Position numbers and translations under genes: made by a program. A DNA stretch of 64,000 nucleotides from NCBI GenBank assembly GCA_032433595.1, contig JASWJB010000131.1, positions 1-64,000 of the forward strand, in the 5' to 3' direction. This document shows, piece after piece, positions 10,216 through 22,694 of this stretch. Position 1 is the first letter of the stretch. Every line of letters begins with the position of its first letter. Source of the stretch: Conoideocrella luteorostrata. Taxonomy: Eukaryota; Ascomycota; Sordariomycetes; Hypocreales; Clavicipitaceae. Below the pieces are notes generated by a model, which worked only from the letters and a program-made list of their open reading frames with translations, ran no database searches and was not told the DNA's origin.

Positions 10216-13200
10216 TTCTGAATGTCGCTAGAGACTGAAGGATGAGTGAGTTCTAAATGACAGAGTGATGACACAAATTAGGCATAGCTGGGTATGAAAA
10301 GGATCGTGGCATGTACTGATGATATGCAAATATTCGCTTCTCGTCATGTTTCAAACTAGAACAAAATGGTCTCACACAAATTGCGCTAACATCAGATCAT
10401 GGTGGGCTGTTATTTTGATTCGTTTGGGACATTGATATTATTATTTTATCCATCGGGGGTCTCTAGTTCCGTAATACTTCGTAGTTTTAGATGTCCAAAG
10501 GGCATGTGTCAGCTCCCAAAGGCCCAAAAACTTGCGGGGTACTGCGGAAAGTTTCACACAATAGGTGTCGCCAGTATCGCGAAGAAGCTCTACAGGAATA
10601 AAAGTGCTCTGCAGAAAATGCTTGGCAATCCGCCGAGTTTCGCAACGGAGTCAGGACGTCTTGCATATGCCTTCCGCAATCTGGCAAGCTGATGTACGTG
10701 GCATTACACTGATGCAATCGGCGTTGATTTGACGACTCAAAGTCAAGCCACCACGACACACGCTGTAGTTCGTGTAGCATTTGTTCCATAACACGACTCC
10801 TCACACCCACGGCTAACATTAGCGGCTGAAGTGCCGAACGTTTGATCTTTCAGGTCTTTCAGGGATGCAGCGTTGTGAACACAGGGGCCGTGAAAACTAA
10901 GGCGTCAGGAGGCCAAAGCGCAAACGGGAAGTGGGCGAATGTGGACAACACGGCCCGGTGCTGCACTAAAATCATCTCTGACTGACAGGAACGGGGGTCA
11001 CTCCGTACGTTAGTGTTCGGTGTTTATACATATGGTCACGGGTACAAGGCTCTCCATGGCGTAGAAAGATTCAGCCACCAGTACAGCCTTGATCCCAGTA
11101 CCATGGACAGGACTTGACAAAAGAAGCAGAAAAGACAGAGTGAGAACAGGCGAAGTTCACTTGTTTGCCGGAGATGGGTAAAGAAACAATTACTCACTCG
11201 AATACCAACGAGAAGATACTAAGAATAGACGTTCCAACAGTTGAAGCCAGCATGCGTTTCCCCTCCTCAAGTCGGCCACACACCTTGCTAGTGAAACAGC
11301 ACGCGACGGCGCACATGTTACGATACGATTCTCCTTTGCAGGACCCCGGAATCGCTAGACGGCTCTGACCTTTTAAAGAATTCTAGTAACATGTCTCACC
11401 AGACCATTTGTGTCTTTACCCTTAGCAACAGCCAATGCGAAAATATTTGACTTGAGATTGTGAGGATTCTGTCTATAGTTAGCACAGAATAGAATCAAAG
11501 ATCTTACATTGTATGCAATGCTACTCTCTCTCCAGGTATAGAAAGTCTCAAGAGTTTAATATCAATAACGAGTAGAAGTAGCCCAAAGACTTCAAACTTA
11601 CTTTCCAACGATTTTGAACTCAGCAGCGCCAGCAAGTGCTGCCAGATCTGTCTCAGCAGCATGTAATATTGGTTCTTGGTCCCGGTAGTGTTAGTTTTCA
11701 GCCCAAGGCTATGGTTCGATATCCGGCCGTATCCGCCCGCCTCATCATGATCATGGCAAGATACCACTAGATTGATGATGACTCTTTATACATGTCCACA
11801 GTATAAATTAGAATGCTGAGTCGGGTGCGTTGGCATCAGCCAGAGAGTACGACAAACTAGCGCCACAAAGCAAAGCAGGCCATGCGAATGGCTCACGTGC
11901 GGTCGCATTCTTCTGACTCTGGTCTGCAGGCAGATCTTTTGTGTCCGAATGAAATTTGCGACAAAGACTTACCAAACCCCCCGCGCCCAGGTTGTGTCGA
12001 TAAAATATGGCCGTTTCATCCGTGTTTTGTTGTGCTGCCGTCTTGATCTGCCTTCACCACTCTTCCCCGGGTGGTGCTTTAAGCTGTTGACACAGTGGTG
12101 GGGTCAGGCTTTGGGCTCCACCGAACCTGGGCGGCTCTCTTCCTGTCTTCAGAACACTCGCTCAGTCCACTCCTCGGCCCGTAGGCAGAAAGGAGCAGTT
12201 CGAGAAGGCCGAGCAATCCTGGATGCGACCGGAAAGAAGCCCTGCGAATATTGGCTCTAAGACGCTTTGATGAAAATGACTACGCGGATACACCGGAAGA
12301 AGGGCATTCGGTCGGCGTACGATGTTGCGACCACATCGAGAGATCCGGGCTTCGACAACTGACATTGATTCCTTTTGCTTACTTCATGGGACGACCAATG
12401 GCAGAACGCATATAAGCTCGGCCACATGATGTAGAGAGTAAATCCCGGAGACAAATGTCAACAGACAAGTTTCAACTTGAAAGACTAGTTCTGAGCCATT
12501 ACGAAACCGGATTGGCCTTTATGGGGACACCGCGTGCATTGCAACAGCCGTCACTGTTACTCATGGCACTAACCAACATTGAATTGTTGAACTTGCAAAT
12601 GAAAAATGCTCAAATTATTGTCTCACAGCCTATTCCGGGCATATATCTCCTAGCTTACCTGCTACTTGTGTTGGAAGCGGGCTCTACGCGATTGGTCGAA
12701 ACAAAAAAATTCCGTCTCTGGAATGCCTGTTTCGTCATATGTCGTTGTGGTCGTTGTGGACCCGTACTGTATCTACCTCACGGACCGAAATATCGTCCGT
12801 CTTACTTGTACATGATTGTCTCTACGAGATGTTCGTTCCGCATAAAAAGCCAACTAAGAGAAGGGGGTTATGGGGCATGACCTGGCCTGCTCGGATTGCC
12901 TGGCTATTCAGTAGCGGCCTTCCTCCGCGGCCTCCGAGGGACACATCGGTATGCTATGCTATGAGCACAGATTCGGACACCCTGCCTTGTTTGCCTCAAT
13001 TCACAGTTTTTGTGTAACCGCGAGCTGCTATGGTTTGCGATAAAGCGGCAACTAATAACTACCTAACCTCTGGGAAGGGTGGCACGGGTACTCGCACGCC
13101 GCACTCCGTAATGGCTAGTTACTTACGGAGGATGGAGTATGGAGTAACTCGTTAGTTAGCAAATTTTGGTTCCAGGACTTACGCGATTAGTTTGTTTTTG

Positions 13201-13869
13201 GCTTAGAATTACTGGAGGCCCGCGGTACACTTGTCTGCTTTCTCCCGAGACATTGGATTTGTACGTGTGCGTGCCGCTCCATCGCATCATGGTGGCTGCC
13301 CCATGTCAAATCGAGTACCAGGCACTCGGCGATAGGAGGGAGCTGGAGTTGGTATCTCTTTGCCCTGATCTTGTCCAGGAAGTAAACGGACGCACACTTG
13401 TTGTCCAAAGTTATTGGCCCTACCCCAGTGCAATAATATAGCGTGGTTGCTTTGCGAGATATCGCACAATAGTCAAACCCAGCCTTGCGGGATTTCGGTA
13501 TTTGCTGCAGGATGGGAGAGATTTGAAAAAAAACCGGCATCGCGAAACACTCATGTTTTTAGTCCCTAGAGACGTCGTGCTATTACGGTGTCGCCTGCCG
13601 CAGATATTCCTCCGCCACAGGCGCTGATGCCAATCCAACTACTTCAAGATCGCCTTACAATTTCTTAGCCACACGGCCGGTAAACATTGTTCAAGCGGGT
13701 GTTGCTCAATTGCGAATATACAGAACGACTGCCAGCGAGTTGTCACTATTGTAGGAAGCATGATGGGTACAGCAGAACCTCATGGTGCACTCAGGAAAAG
13801 GATGAGTAGATAATTCAAGGATATTCTGCGTTGTATCACCTTCAATTCTCAAGGCAACTCATATATGAC
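10216..13869. other. Long gene-poor stretch
   Basis: About 3.65 kb without a gene I can support. The longest open frames (for example 12455-12880 plus, 10487-10819 minus and 13187-13540 minus) show no signal peptide, membrane pattern, conserved motif or splice logic and look like chance. No repeat or transposase motif was recognised. Confidence 0.45.
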
Positions 13870-15431
13870 TTAGCACGTAAATGGAGAGGGCAGTTGCCCA
13901 CTAGCGTACGCATCCACGATTTGGCGAATGGTTACGTATAGTCCGGCAACACAGATAAAAGCGCCAGCGATAATGGTTGCGATGGCGAGGCCAGCTTGGC
14001 TCCATTGTCTACGCCAAGCTGAGAAGCCGGCGCCGTCGTGGTAGGAATCGTGCAACCAGAACATACCGGCACTGCATAGTAAGCAAGAGGTCAGCGAGCT
14101 CAGGTCAAAGTTTGTGGCAAAGATAATGAGTGAGAATTGGGAGATGAAGGTGTGCGTGATGCAACGAGGCGTTGGCCGGGACATTTTCACTGTGTATACC
14201 TACATTCCGTATGTGAACCAAGCCGCAAAAAGAGAGGCTGCGATACCGATCAAATAGTTGAAGATTGGTACCCCGACAGCAAGAAGAAAGGCCAAGCCGT
14301 TCGCGAGCAGAACAAGACTAACCCAGACCCCCCAACCCAAGACAGTATGGCTATGCAGGTGCCTTGAATGACGGAAGATCCTCACAAAGACGACTTTGCT
14401 TGCAGTATGGGCATACAATGACCCTGCAAGAAGGATATTTGGCAGCGCAATGCCATAGGAGACTTTCTGCCAATATGGAGGAAGCGAGGAAAACGACGGT
14501 GACAGAACCTTGCTTCCAATATAACCATAAGTGACACCAGCGAAAATGGCGTAGTAAACAGTAGCAAAGGTTTGGAGTGTATATGCGGCACGCATGGCAT
14601 GCTTGGGTTCCTTCATTTCGGAGATGAGAACAAAAAACCTGCATTCACCAATTCATTAGCAAAAACGGGCTGCCCATTCCAAAGGCGAGGAATATACTCA
14701 AAGTGCCAAACGTACATGAAGTGTCCCGCAAATGCAAAGACTGGGTTGGTTATGGAAGCGAATGCTGTATAAAAGTCCGTCGTCACTGCTACCTGCACTG
14801 ATCGATTAGGATCTGGCGAAATGCCTGCTGCGCCCATGCCAACGATTCCAGCAATCAATATGCTGAGCACACTTGAAATGGAAATCCAGCTAAGCCCATG
14901 GAATGTTCGTGGCAAAGAACAAATCAACGTTGGGATAGCAAAGATACCGGTGTACAGCATCAGGCAAAGCTTGTTGTCGCTCAAAGCAGCAAGCGAAATT
15001 TGACCGGCGAGCAATTGGCCGCCACTAGCAAAAATGGCGAAACAACAGGTTCCAAAGGCCATTATTTCGCGTCCAATAGGACCAAAAAGAATGTAACCGG
15101 CATCACCCATGGTGTGCACTTCGGGGTGTCGTAACTTGAATTTGACCAACAACCACGACGTGTAGGTAGCGAAGATGCCGAGGAAGATGATGATGACCAG
15201 CCCAGGAACCATGCCCACGACCGCAAGAGAATACGGAAGAGAAAGCATTCCGTTGGAAACAATTTCGGCGACCATGAGGACGGTGACAAGCTGCCACGAG
15301 AGATTCTTATATTTGATGTCGTGGTTGTCCTCGCTCCCAAAGACGTCCACAGCGTCATGTTCATACTGCTCGCTGCCGGATTCATTGCGAGAAACCGCGC
15401 CCGTCTTGTCGCCAATCGTGGGGGCAGCCAT
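13870..15431 (-). CDS. AAAP family amino acid transporter
   Basis: Three exons on the minus strand: 15431-14716, 14638-14204 and 14071-13870, giving 450 residues. It has a soluble N-terminus of about 45 residues followed by about eleven membrane helices. The first helix region (VAEIVSNGMLSLPYSLAVVG) is typical of fungal neutral amino acid permeases of the AAAP/Aa_trans family, which import neutral or aromatic amino acids by proton symport at the plasma or vacuolar membrane. Introns are 77 and 132 bases and splice in frame (HFM|FFVLISEM; TYG|IAGMFW). The ATG at 15431 is the first ATG; the frame upstream only offers a TTG. Substrate cannot be told. Confidence 0.9.
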
Positions 15432-16686
15432 TGCGATTGTTGTCAATTGGCGGTTTCGTTTTCGTTATAAAGAGGAAAGGGCACGGAAAGGTTCCTGGTG
15501 CCGGTGGCATTGCCGCAAATATATGCGAAAACATCGACTTTTGCATGGAAAGGGTCTCGATAAATTCAGGCTGAGGGAAGTAAAAAGGGCCGAAGTGGAT
15601 ATGAGTTAAAATCACCAAGCAGCGAAGCACCACGGTCGCTACACGCGCTATACCAGGAGAGGAAGGCCAGCCGGGCCTGCCTCGCTCAGGCTCCTTTACG
15701 GGCACGTTGAGTGGAAGAGGGCTTGCTTCAGGACTCACAAGGGTCAGCTGTGCACGCGCCCGTCGCCAAGCATTTTTTTCTTCAACGAGATGCTGGCTTC
15801 GACGAGATTTACCAAATGACCGTCGCTGAAACGGATTAGGGCACACGTCGTGTGGAGACCGGCTTTTTCCCCATTGGGAGTAAAGTTAGCTAAGACGCAT
15901 CTCAATTGCAGACTTATTACCTGGAGGACGGTACGAACTTATGTATTGCGGCTATTACCATCCTAGTAGCAGGCAAGTCGGTCGAGCCCCAAAATGCACG
16001 CAAAATTCACAATGAGGAACTGCTTCGCTGGCGTGTGCTAAGAATACATACTTGGGTTAGGACAGTCTGGACGATGGCCAAAGCCCCCATTGATCCTGTT
16101 TGGATATAGCCCGGGTCGAATTTTGCGAAGAAACTGCATTTTCGGCATGGTTGCCCATCATGCGTAGAATCGGCCACTGTTAAGGCCATCATCGTACGTG
16201 TACAACAAACCCGCAGCCGTGAAAAGCTTGGATCTACCGATGCATACAGCATTTGCGCATCATCCAATGTCGTAGGGACCGGACACCCGGAGGTTGCATG
16301 TCCCGCGAGGCCGTGTCATAGCAATGCAACCATCCATCCTTGCAGTTTTGCCGATGAATCATCCCGCAGTTGTTGTCGTGTAGCACGCTGACGTGAGCCT
16401 CGATTCGGTTAGGGTTTAACTATGAAGAGCTGCACGCATTTAAAATGAGGCCTATTCCGCACCTGACTTGTCATGTCATTGCACGTAGGAAGATCCCCCT
16501 GTCTCTACGCATCACCATCGGCGCCACATCTGAAGTGTTCTCGCTGGTGGTCGCTCTTGCTGCACGGACTCTACCACCCGGCTCTGTCTTGTTCGTGTTC
16601 CCATGCTCTGCTGCATCATCCCTCCCCTGCCTGTGCATTGTCGAATAGCAAGACAATAGGTTTCTAGATATATTTTTTTGCTCATC
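15432..16686. other. Divergent intergenic region
   Basis: About 1.25 kb between the divergent amino acid transporter and TAP-like hydrolase genes. No supported gene is seen; the open frames are short and featureless. It should hold the promoters of both neighbours. Confidence 0.45.
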
Positions 16687-18204
16687 ATGGTTTCGCTTCG
16701 TTCTCTGCTTGCAGCCGGTGCTGTTATAGGCGTGTTTGTCGACCCCATTGCAACCGCTCCTCTACAGACAATCATCACTCGCGACCATCATGACCGCCAG
16801 GGGCGGACAGCAATCGTCTGGGGCCCATGCCCACCGATATTTTCGACTAACGTCACCTGTGCAACTTATCATGCGCCTCTAGACTGGCAAAACCCATTAC
16901 AACACGGTAATATCAGCCTCGGAATGCTGCGCATTAAAGCGCGAAACCCCGCCAAACGTATTGGTTACCTTTTTCTGAATCCAGGAGGCCCTGGTGGTCA
17001 AGCTTCCCAGTCAGTCAATTCGATAGCCAGAAGCACTGGAAAAATTAATCCTGAGCTGCTTGATCGGTTCGATATCATTGGCCTTGATCCCAGAGGAGTC
17101 GGACTGAGTACACCCGTGCAATGTGATGTCGATCTCTGGAATCAACGAACATCGTTCTTTCCACAGTCAGAACAAGCTTTTAACGAGCTGGTCAACAAGA
17201 ATAAGCTCATATCAGAGAGTTGCCGCAAAAAGAGTGGACGAATTGTCGATTTCGTTGACACTGTGAGTGCTGCCAAAGATCACGAGGCAGTCCGACTTGC
17301 CTTGGGAGATGGCCCGGCGACATTTTTCGGCTTGTCATATGGAACCCAGCTTTTCACCCAATACGCTCAACTGTTCCCGAACGGTATCCGAGCATTACTT
17401 CTGGATGGTCTGTTACAACACTCCCAGTCTGAGTATTCGAACCTTCTGATAGAGTCTTCCACGTATGAGGCCACGCTCCGTGAATTTTTCCGATGGTGCA
17501 CTGCCCACGAAGAGTGCGTTCTTGCAAAAGAGGATGCCCAGAAGACTATGCTAGAAGTCTTATCAAAAGCCAAGAGAGCTCCGATCTCAACCCCCGGGTG
17601 CGACAAAAAATCTTGCCGAAGTGATGTTACAGAAGAAGAGATCCTCTTCGCCACTCAGGCTTTCTTGACCTCCACCTCCACCTGGCCAAAGCTCGCCATA
17701 GCACTTCAGGAGGCCGGCCGCGGCAATGCGACTATTTTCGCAAGAGCACAGGGATTGGCGGTTGGAGATGCATATGAGGACTCGTACTTGTTTGGAGGAG
17801 CATCCATACAGTGTCAGGACTGGTCGCATTCAGACACGACTCTGTACCAGTTGCAACAAAAACAGATATTGAGTGCAACCATGAGCCCCATTACAAAAGG
17901 AACTTCACAGTCTTATCAAATCCAGGCGTCATGCATTGGGTGGACAGCGCCGCTGAGAAATCCCGAGAAACGCGTCAAGTATAACGGTAACCAGACGATC
18001 TTGTCAGTGAACTCTATTCACGACCCTTCTACCAGCTATACTTGGGCTCTTGGCCTACAGAATGAACTGGGCAATTCTGTTCTGCTTACCAGGAACGGGT
18101 CTGGACACACAAGTTGGCATTTGAACGGGGAGGCAACGAAGATACAGAATGCCTATTTGGTCAACCTGACCCTCCCAGAACCTGGAGTCGTGGTGGACAG
18201 CTGA
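16687..18204 (+). CDS. Secreted TAP-like alpha/beta hydrolase (peptidase S33 type)
   Basis: Single-exon gene of 505 residues. It has a signal peptide (residues 1 to about 27), then an alpha/beta hydrolase core with the oxyanion-region NPGGPGG, the nucleophile elbow GLSYG (Ser217), and the likely acid and base Asp446 (SIHDPST) and His474 (GSGHTSW) in a TAP-like C-terminal domain. Members are tripeptidyl or prolyl-type aminopeptidases and related hydrolases, usually secreted in fungi. Several N-x-S/T sites support secretion. The ATG at 16687 begins the signal peptide; a TTG nine bases upstream is not a likely start. It converges with the O-acyltransferase gene. Exact substrate is unknown. Confidence 0.88.
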   Translation: MVSLRSLLAAGAVIGVFVDPIATAPLQTIITRDHHDRQGRTAIVWGPCPPIFSTNVTCATYHAPLDWQNPLQHGNISLGMLRIKARNPAKRIGYLFLNPGGPGGQASQSVNSIARSTGKINPELLDRFDIIGLDPRGVGLSTPVQCDVDLWNQRTSFFPQSEQAFNELVNKNKLISESCRKKSGRIVDFVDTVSAAKDHEAVRLALGDGPATFFGLSYGTQLFTQYAQLFPNGIRALLLDGLLQHSQSEYSNLLIESSTYEATLREFFRWCTAHEECVLAKEDAQKTMLEVLSKAKRAPISTPGCDKKSCRSDVTEEEILFATQAFLTSTSTWPKLAIALQEAGRGNATIFARAQGLAVGDAYEDSYLFGGASIQCQDWSHSDTTLYQLQQKQILSATMSPITKGTSQSYQIQASCIGWTAPLRNPEKRVKYNGNQTILSVNSIHDPSTSYTWALGLQNELGNSVLLTRNGSGHTSWHLNGEATKIQNAYLVNLTLPEPGVVVDS

Positions 18205-18407
18205 AGAGATTCGAGGAGGCCCGACACGTGGGAGTTATTTGAAAGGGACTTGAAGACCAACTGTATGTATATATTATGCTCAGGATGCCAAATCTTGCAT
18301 TTGGTCGGGGTGCTCCACAACATATGCGTCTATATCAGATCCCCTGCAGCCTGCTTCGCGAGCACCTCACCATCCAAACCCCAATTTGTTTTCTTAGCAG
18401 ACACATG

Positions 18408-19814
18408 TTATATCTTCCCAGAAACAGAGTACTTCAACACTAGACCGCCTAGAACCAATACCACTGAGGATACCGGAAGCCCAACATGAGATGCCAAGCT
18501 GAAGGGAACCAGCCAACATTCCTCGACAGGCAGCCTCGCAGGGGTATATATAATCCAAGGCGCTGTCATTGTCATCCAAGTGACAACCCATGCATATCCT
18601 ACAACCTTTGGCCACATGCTGATCCCGCTCTCGTGAATGTGTTCCCGCTCTCGAGTCGGTGAACTTCTCTTTCTCCATGAGGAATAAATGTATTTTGCGA
18701 CATCTTCGACCGCTATTCCAAGCGAAAAGAGTGTAAAGAACGCGACGGGAGCAAATGGCTGGTTTAAAGGTCTGTAGTTGTAGTAGTCTACCGTGGCGTG
18801 AAGCACGCCGGATGCGAGAAACACCAGAAACACGTTGCAGTATCGCTCTAAACTGGATCCCGGCCGAAGAGGTAGAGCATTTCGTGTAACTTTGCGGCCT
18901 ATGGCCGTCAGCGGCCATTGGCCCATTTGATGCCATAGTTGACTAGAACAGTGGTTAGCGTGTTTGTTCAAGAGGAGAAGGTTCAGAAAAAGAAAAGTCA
19001 GGAAAATTTACGTCCAAAATCTTCTGAGTGAGTAAGCCTGCGTCAGACTTCCAAATAAAGGCGGCCAATCGTCCGGCCCCGAGACCCTTGCCAAGACAGC
19101 AATGATGCTGCAAATACGGTACAGGTAATCGATCTGAATCCGGGCCGCACCCAGGCCAGAGATAAGAGTTATAGCAATGCGAGTCGCCCATTGCTCCGAA
19201 GTTAGCCCAGAGTACATGAACTCTGATCCGGCAGCAAACATATCAGGATCTTCGTACGGCTTGTTCTTAACCGAGGACTGATGAACAACATCAAGAAATA
19301 GATATTGCCAGCTTGCCAAAAGGGCCTGCCGAATAAGATATGAACGGCGCCTATGCTCGACGCTATGTTTGTCTTTCTTTGCGGCCAAGAGTGGTGGCAA
19401 TGACGCATTTACGTACTTGGCTTGCCATTGTGTGTTAATGCCTCTCAAATTGATGAGCAAGCCAGCAGTGCTAAGCAACTTTGAAGGGAAGTGATCTGCG
19501 TATGCGTAGATTTTAGCCTGCTGCAGACACTCCGAATCTATCCCAGTAATAACAAGAAAGTTGACGCATTGTAACAAGATAAAAGCGGCCTCCCCTACGA
19601 GAACATTGTTGATCAAACGACTTGTCGAGGTAGATGCTAGAGCCTTCAAGAGGACGTGTCCCAGTGCTGCGAAGCCGGGCAGCCAGGCAAATCGCCAGGT
19701 CGATCTCTTAGGCGTGGCGATTAGAATTTGTGCAGTTATCAGGATGTTGAACATAAAAAGCGCGAGGCTCCGGATAAGAAACGCAGGTTGTACGACTGCG
19801 TGGTCCCCTGTCAT
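18408..19814 (-). CDS. Wax synthase-like membrane O-acyltransferase
   Basis: Two exons: 19814-19012 and 18942-18408, giving 445 residues, with a 69-base intron (RRFW T|QLWHQM). Multiple hydrophobic helices, the SLRRFW and LWHQ segments and a later GVLHATVDY with a membrane His are typical of the fungal wax-synthase-domain (MBOAT-like) family. Characterised fungal relatives transfer acyl, often acetyl, groups to hydroxyls of terpenoids and other metabolites in the ER membrane. Length is usual. It lies near a broken Zn2Cys6 regulator but no synthase gene (PKS, NRPS or terpene cyclase) is in the window, so membership of a metabolite cluster is unsupported. Confidence 0.82.
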
Positions 19815-20629
19815 TTTGTCGGCTCGCTCGTTGTTTGTCGCTTGACCATCGTCACGCGCCAGGAGCCTGAACTTGCAGCCCTTTCCCTACCGCCTGAAGC
19901 ATGACGTGTCACGTGTTTGCTCACATTTTAAACGGAAGCTCAGACTCCTAGGCACAACACAGCTTTGTCGGTTCAACAGCTCCCATAGCCAGCCTGCCTT
20001 TTTCACGCGACGTAGTTACTCCGTACTGACTCTCGCATATCGGCACCGCTATCGCCCTCCGCCAACTCCAGCCCTTGATTAACAAAAAAAGTCTGTTCCC
20101 GGAGACAAAAGAAGACAAATACTTATGTCCAGCGGCCCGCAGTTAGCAATAAATAGCCAAGTGGCTCCAGTTTTCGTGTTTTGTTTCTAATGAGCAATTG
20201 ACTGGAGCCTGCAAGGGTGTTGGAAAGGCCCCAACTTCCTCCGATTTTGCTTAGCGTGTCGTTATGATATTCCCAGCAAGCTTCGATGTAGCCTTCATAA
20301 TTTATGATAGCATATCCACTTTGTATGACCCTCTCGCGATCCTGTTAGACACAATTCTATGCCTCCCGAAATGCGTCCATCTGGGCCAACTTGGTCTGGT
20401 TTCCCACAGTTTCATATCCATCGGCGCTTATCCGCGCCATCTCAGCAGGTCGGAGTTTAGTCCTGTTTGGGCTAGACTCCGTCCTCAGTTCGATTGCCTA
20501 CCCAATGGCATGTTTTCTGCTTGGTAGGCACAGACCGATGAGATGCGAAATACGTTGGTACGATACGGCAGCTACGGGTATACAGAGTACATAGTACGGA
20601 GTACGAAGTACCATAATTCGATCGTGTTA
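19815..20629. other. Intergenic
   Basis: No supported gene. Two exact TACGGAGTA copies are at 20017-20025 and 20595-20603. The left part is probably the promoter of the O-acyltransferase gene; the right part is the 3' side of the disrupted regulator. Confidence 0.45.
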
Positions 20630-22241
20630 CTATTGCAGGGGCGACACCACCGGAAGTATCTCCTGCCACTCGGACCAGAAAGGCTCGTCCATTGTTGTTT
20701 TCATCCAAAGAATGCGCTTCAAGTGAGAAACAACATGATCCCATTCCGTCAAACCGAGAGCCAGGGAACATAGTCGGGCCTCCTCGACAAAAAATGCGCG
20801 CTCGGCAGCTTCAATTGACGTCGCCATGCATATAGATATAGTCCAGACGTGTAGCGAAGTCCAAGAATCCTGGTTGGCTCGTAAGTTTTGCAATTGGCCC
20901 TTCAGTCGCACCAAAACTGAAGTCGCCAGGTGAGTATGTGAATAGAAAGCGGTTCCATGGACGATTAGTAAATGCAGGACTAAACTAAAACGAATGATTT
21001 CCGACATGATGGAGCCGATACTTTGCGGTGCCGGAAATGGCGGGAGTAGGAGCAGCTTGTGTATAACAAAGCTAGTCAAGTCGTGAAGATCGGTTCCAGA
21101 TAAGCATGGACGGTGAAAGATGATACGGAGGCGGGCGGTTATGTCGCGGATGGCAGGGTCAATGTCAAAGCTGTCGAGCTCTGGATCGAGAGCATCCTGC
21201 TCAGCAGTGGCCAGCTCCCACTGCACAATCGGCTCTACACCATTTCCCATTCCATTGTCATCCATAATATCGAATTGCGGCCAACAGGTGACGAGCAAGC
21301 AGACCCTATATGGAGTTACTCAGCACAGTGTGCCAGGAACATGTCTAGAAGGGGCGCATATTACCATGATACCATTCGCGCCGTAAGCGCACTGCTGCGT
21401 TTTACCTCGTGGAGGCCGCCCCTTATGGATGCCATTTTCTTGACACCATGGATGTGCGCTTTGCTAGCCTCAAGGTTCCCCTTGCCATGCTGTTCAGAAA
21501 TTGTTAAATCCACGTTTTTATCTCATGTAATGTAGGTATTCTTTGCGTGCTTACCTCAATTGCAGCCAACGTGACAACCGCATTCATTGTCTGGTCCTCA
21601 ATACACGACGGTGACTCCTCAATTTTCCTCCTCACATGTGCTACCGAATCTACCATAAGGATGGTCGATATAGGGAATCCTTTCTGCGCATGCAACTCAA
21701 TATCCAGCGAAGCTGTCTGAAGGGATACGTGAAACAGCGCCGGGTCATGCAGAGCGAGCGGCCACCACGTGACGATAAATGGGTTGGATTGTTTGTTCAT
21801 GTCCAGGGGATAATACTGGAATGCGACGCTGTTCAAAACTGTCCGCTGTTAGTTCAACCAAGTCTCAAAGACGGCAGCGGTACCGGAAAGGGCGACGTTA
21901 CAGTGGTATATGAGTCGTTGCACATGAGTCCGCGGAATCTTCGTAGTTGGGTATGAGTCGAACGGATCCAACGATGCATCGACGGTCTCAAACAGGCGAA
22001 TTGGGACCGCGGATTCTGTGGTCGCCGTTAAAGTCGTTGATGTATGCGTATCCGACATGCCATGATCATACGGCGCAACGGTTGTGATATCCGAGAAGTC
22101 CCGCAACGCAGACGATGGCTGGTTTGCGTACACACAGGCGACCTTCCGTCGCAGACATCGCGAGCATCGAGGAACTTGAAGGTCGCAGCGGTGCTTGGCC
22201 CGCGCACATGAATCACAGGATCTGCGAAGGGTGGTGGGCAT
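20630..22241 (-). pseudogene. Zn2Cys6 transcription factor, disrupted by in-frame stop
   Basis: The reconstructed exons are 22241-21555, 21489-21365 and 21305-20630 (495 codons plus the normal stop). A full Zn2Cys6 cluster is present: Cys9, 12, 19, 26, 29 and 36. The middle region (YYPLDMNKQSNPF, TWWPLALHDPALFH, VVTLAAIE) is the conserved helical domain of a common fungal regulator family. Both introns splice in frame. However, codon 131 is TAA (21849-21851), between ETWLN and QRTVLNSVAF, and the frame is the same on both sides. No plausible GT-AG intron removes it, since CTAAC and AG are adjacent there. Either a recent pseudogene, a base error, or a frame rescued in a way I cannot see. The ATG at 22241 is the first true ATG. 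Confidence 0.75.
21849..21851 (-). other. Premature TAA codon in regulator frame
   Basis: In-frame stop at codon 131 of the Zn2Cys6 gene. A single C-to-T change from a CAA (Gln) codon, in CpA context, would explain it; a TAC (Tyr) codon is the other simple ancestor. Confidence 0.7.
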
Positions 22242-22359
22242 TTCGCGAGACGGGCCGCTACAACACTTTTGTATGAGCAGCAAATCTGGCCAGAGTCGCG
22301 ACGTTGGAAACAGACATTCACAGGATGAGTTGATGCCAGTTACTATCAGACCGGAGTCT

Positions 22360-22407
22360 GGATGAGTTTCCGGGTGAGTGTTCGGGTGAGTGTCCGGGTG
22401 AGTCGGG
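22360..22407. repeat. 12-base tandem repeat, about four units
   Basis: Four consecutive 12-base units based on GGGTGAGTGTCC. The outer units are imperfect and the two middle ones differ by one base. It lies just upstream of the disrupted regulator start. No function is suggested. Confidence 0.7.
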
Positions 22408-22613
22408 CCTGGGGCGCTTCTTAACTACAGTGGGCCTCCAGCAATTCCGAGCCAAAAACAACCCAATCGCGTATAATGGCGGCTCGGGATTACCGCCAGG
22501 TACCCTACCTTAGTTATGCTCCAGTTAACGGCGGCATACTAGTAGCTGCTGGCACCAACCTCTGGCCCCGGTGCCACTGAAGATCAGTTCAGCCCGCCTC
22601 GCCTTACGCCTGC

Positions 22614-22694
22614 AGGCGGGGGACAAATTACGTGAACCCTTGACGGCTACCTAAACCACGCTGGAAAGTGGTCACGTAATTTGTCCCCCGCCTG
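22614..22694. repeat. Inverted repeat, about 22-base arms
   Basis: Left arm 22614-22635 and right arm 22672-22694 are reverse complements apart from one extra base in the C/G run. The core is GGACAAATTACGTGA. The spacer is 36 bases. It could form a hairpin or be the remains of terminal inverted repeats. It shares the GACAAATTA core with the palindromic element at 23888 and 44056, but the rest differs. Confidence 0.75.

Noticed and set aside
12455..12880. 141-codon plus-strand frame with a true ATG
   Set aside because: No signal, membrane pattern or motif, irregular composition, no splice logic, within a long gene-poor stretch.
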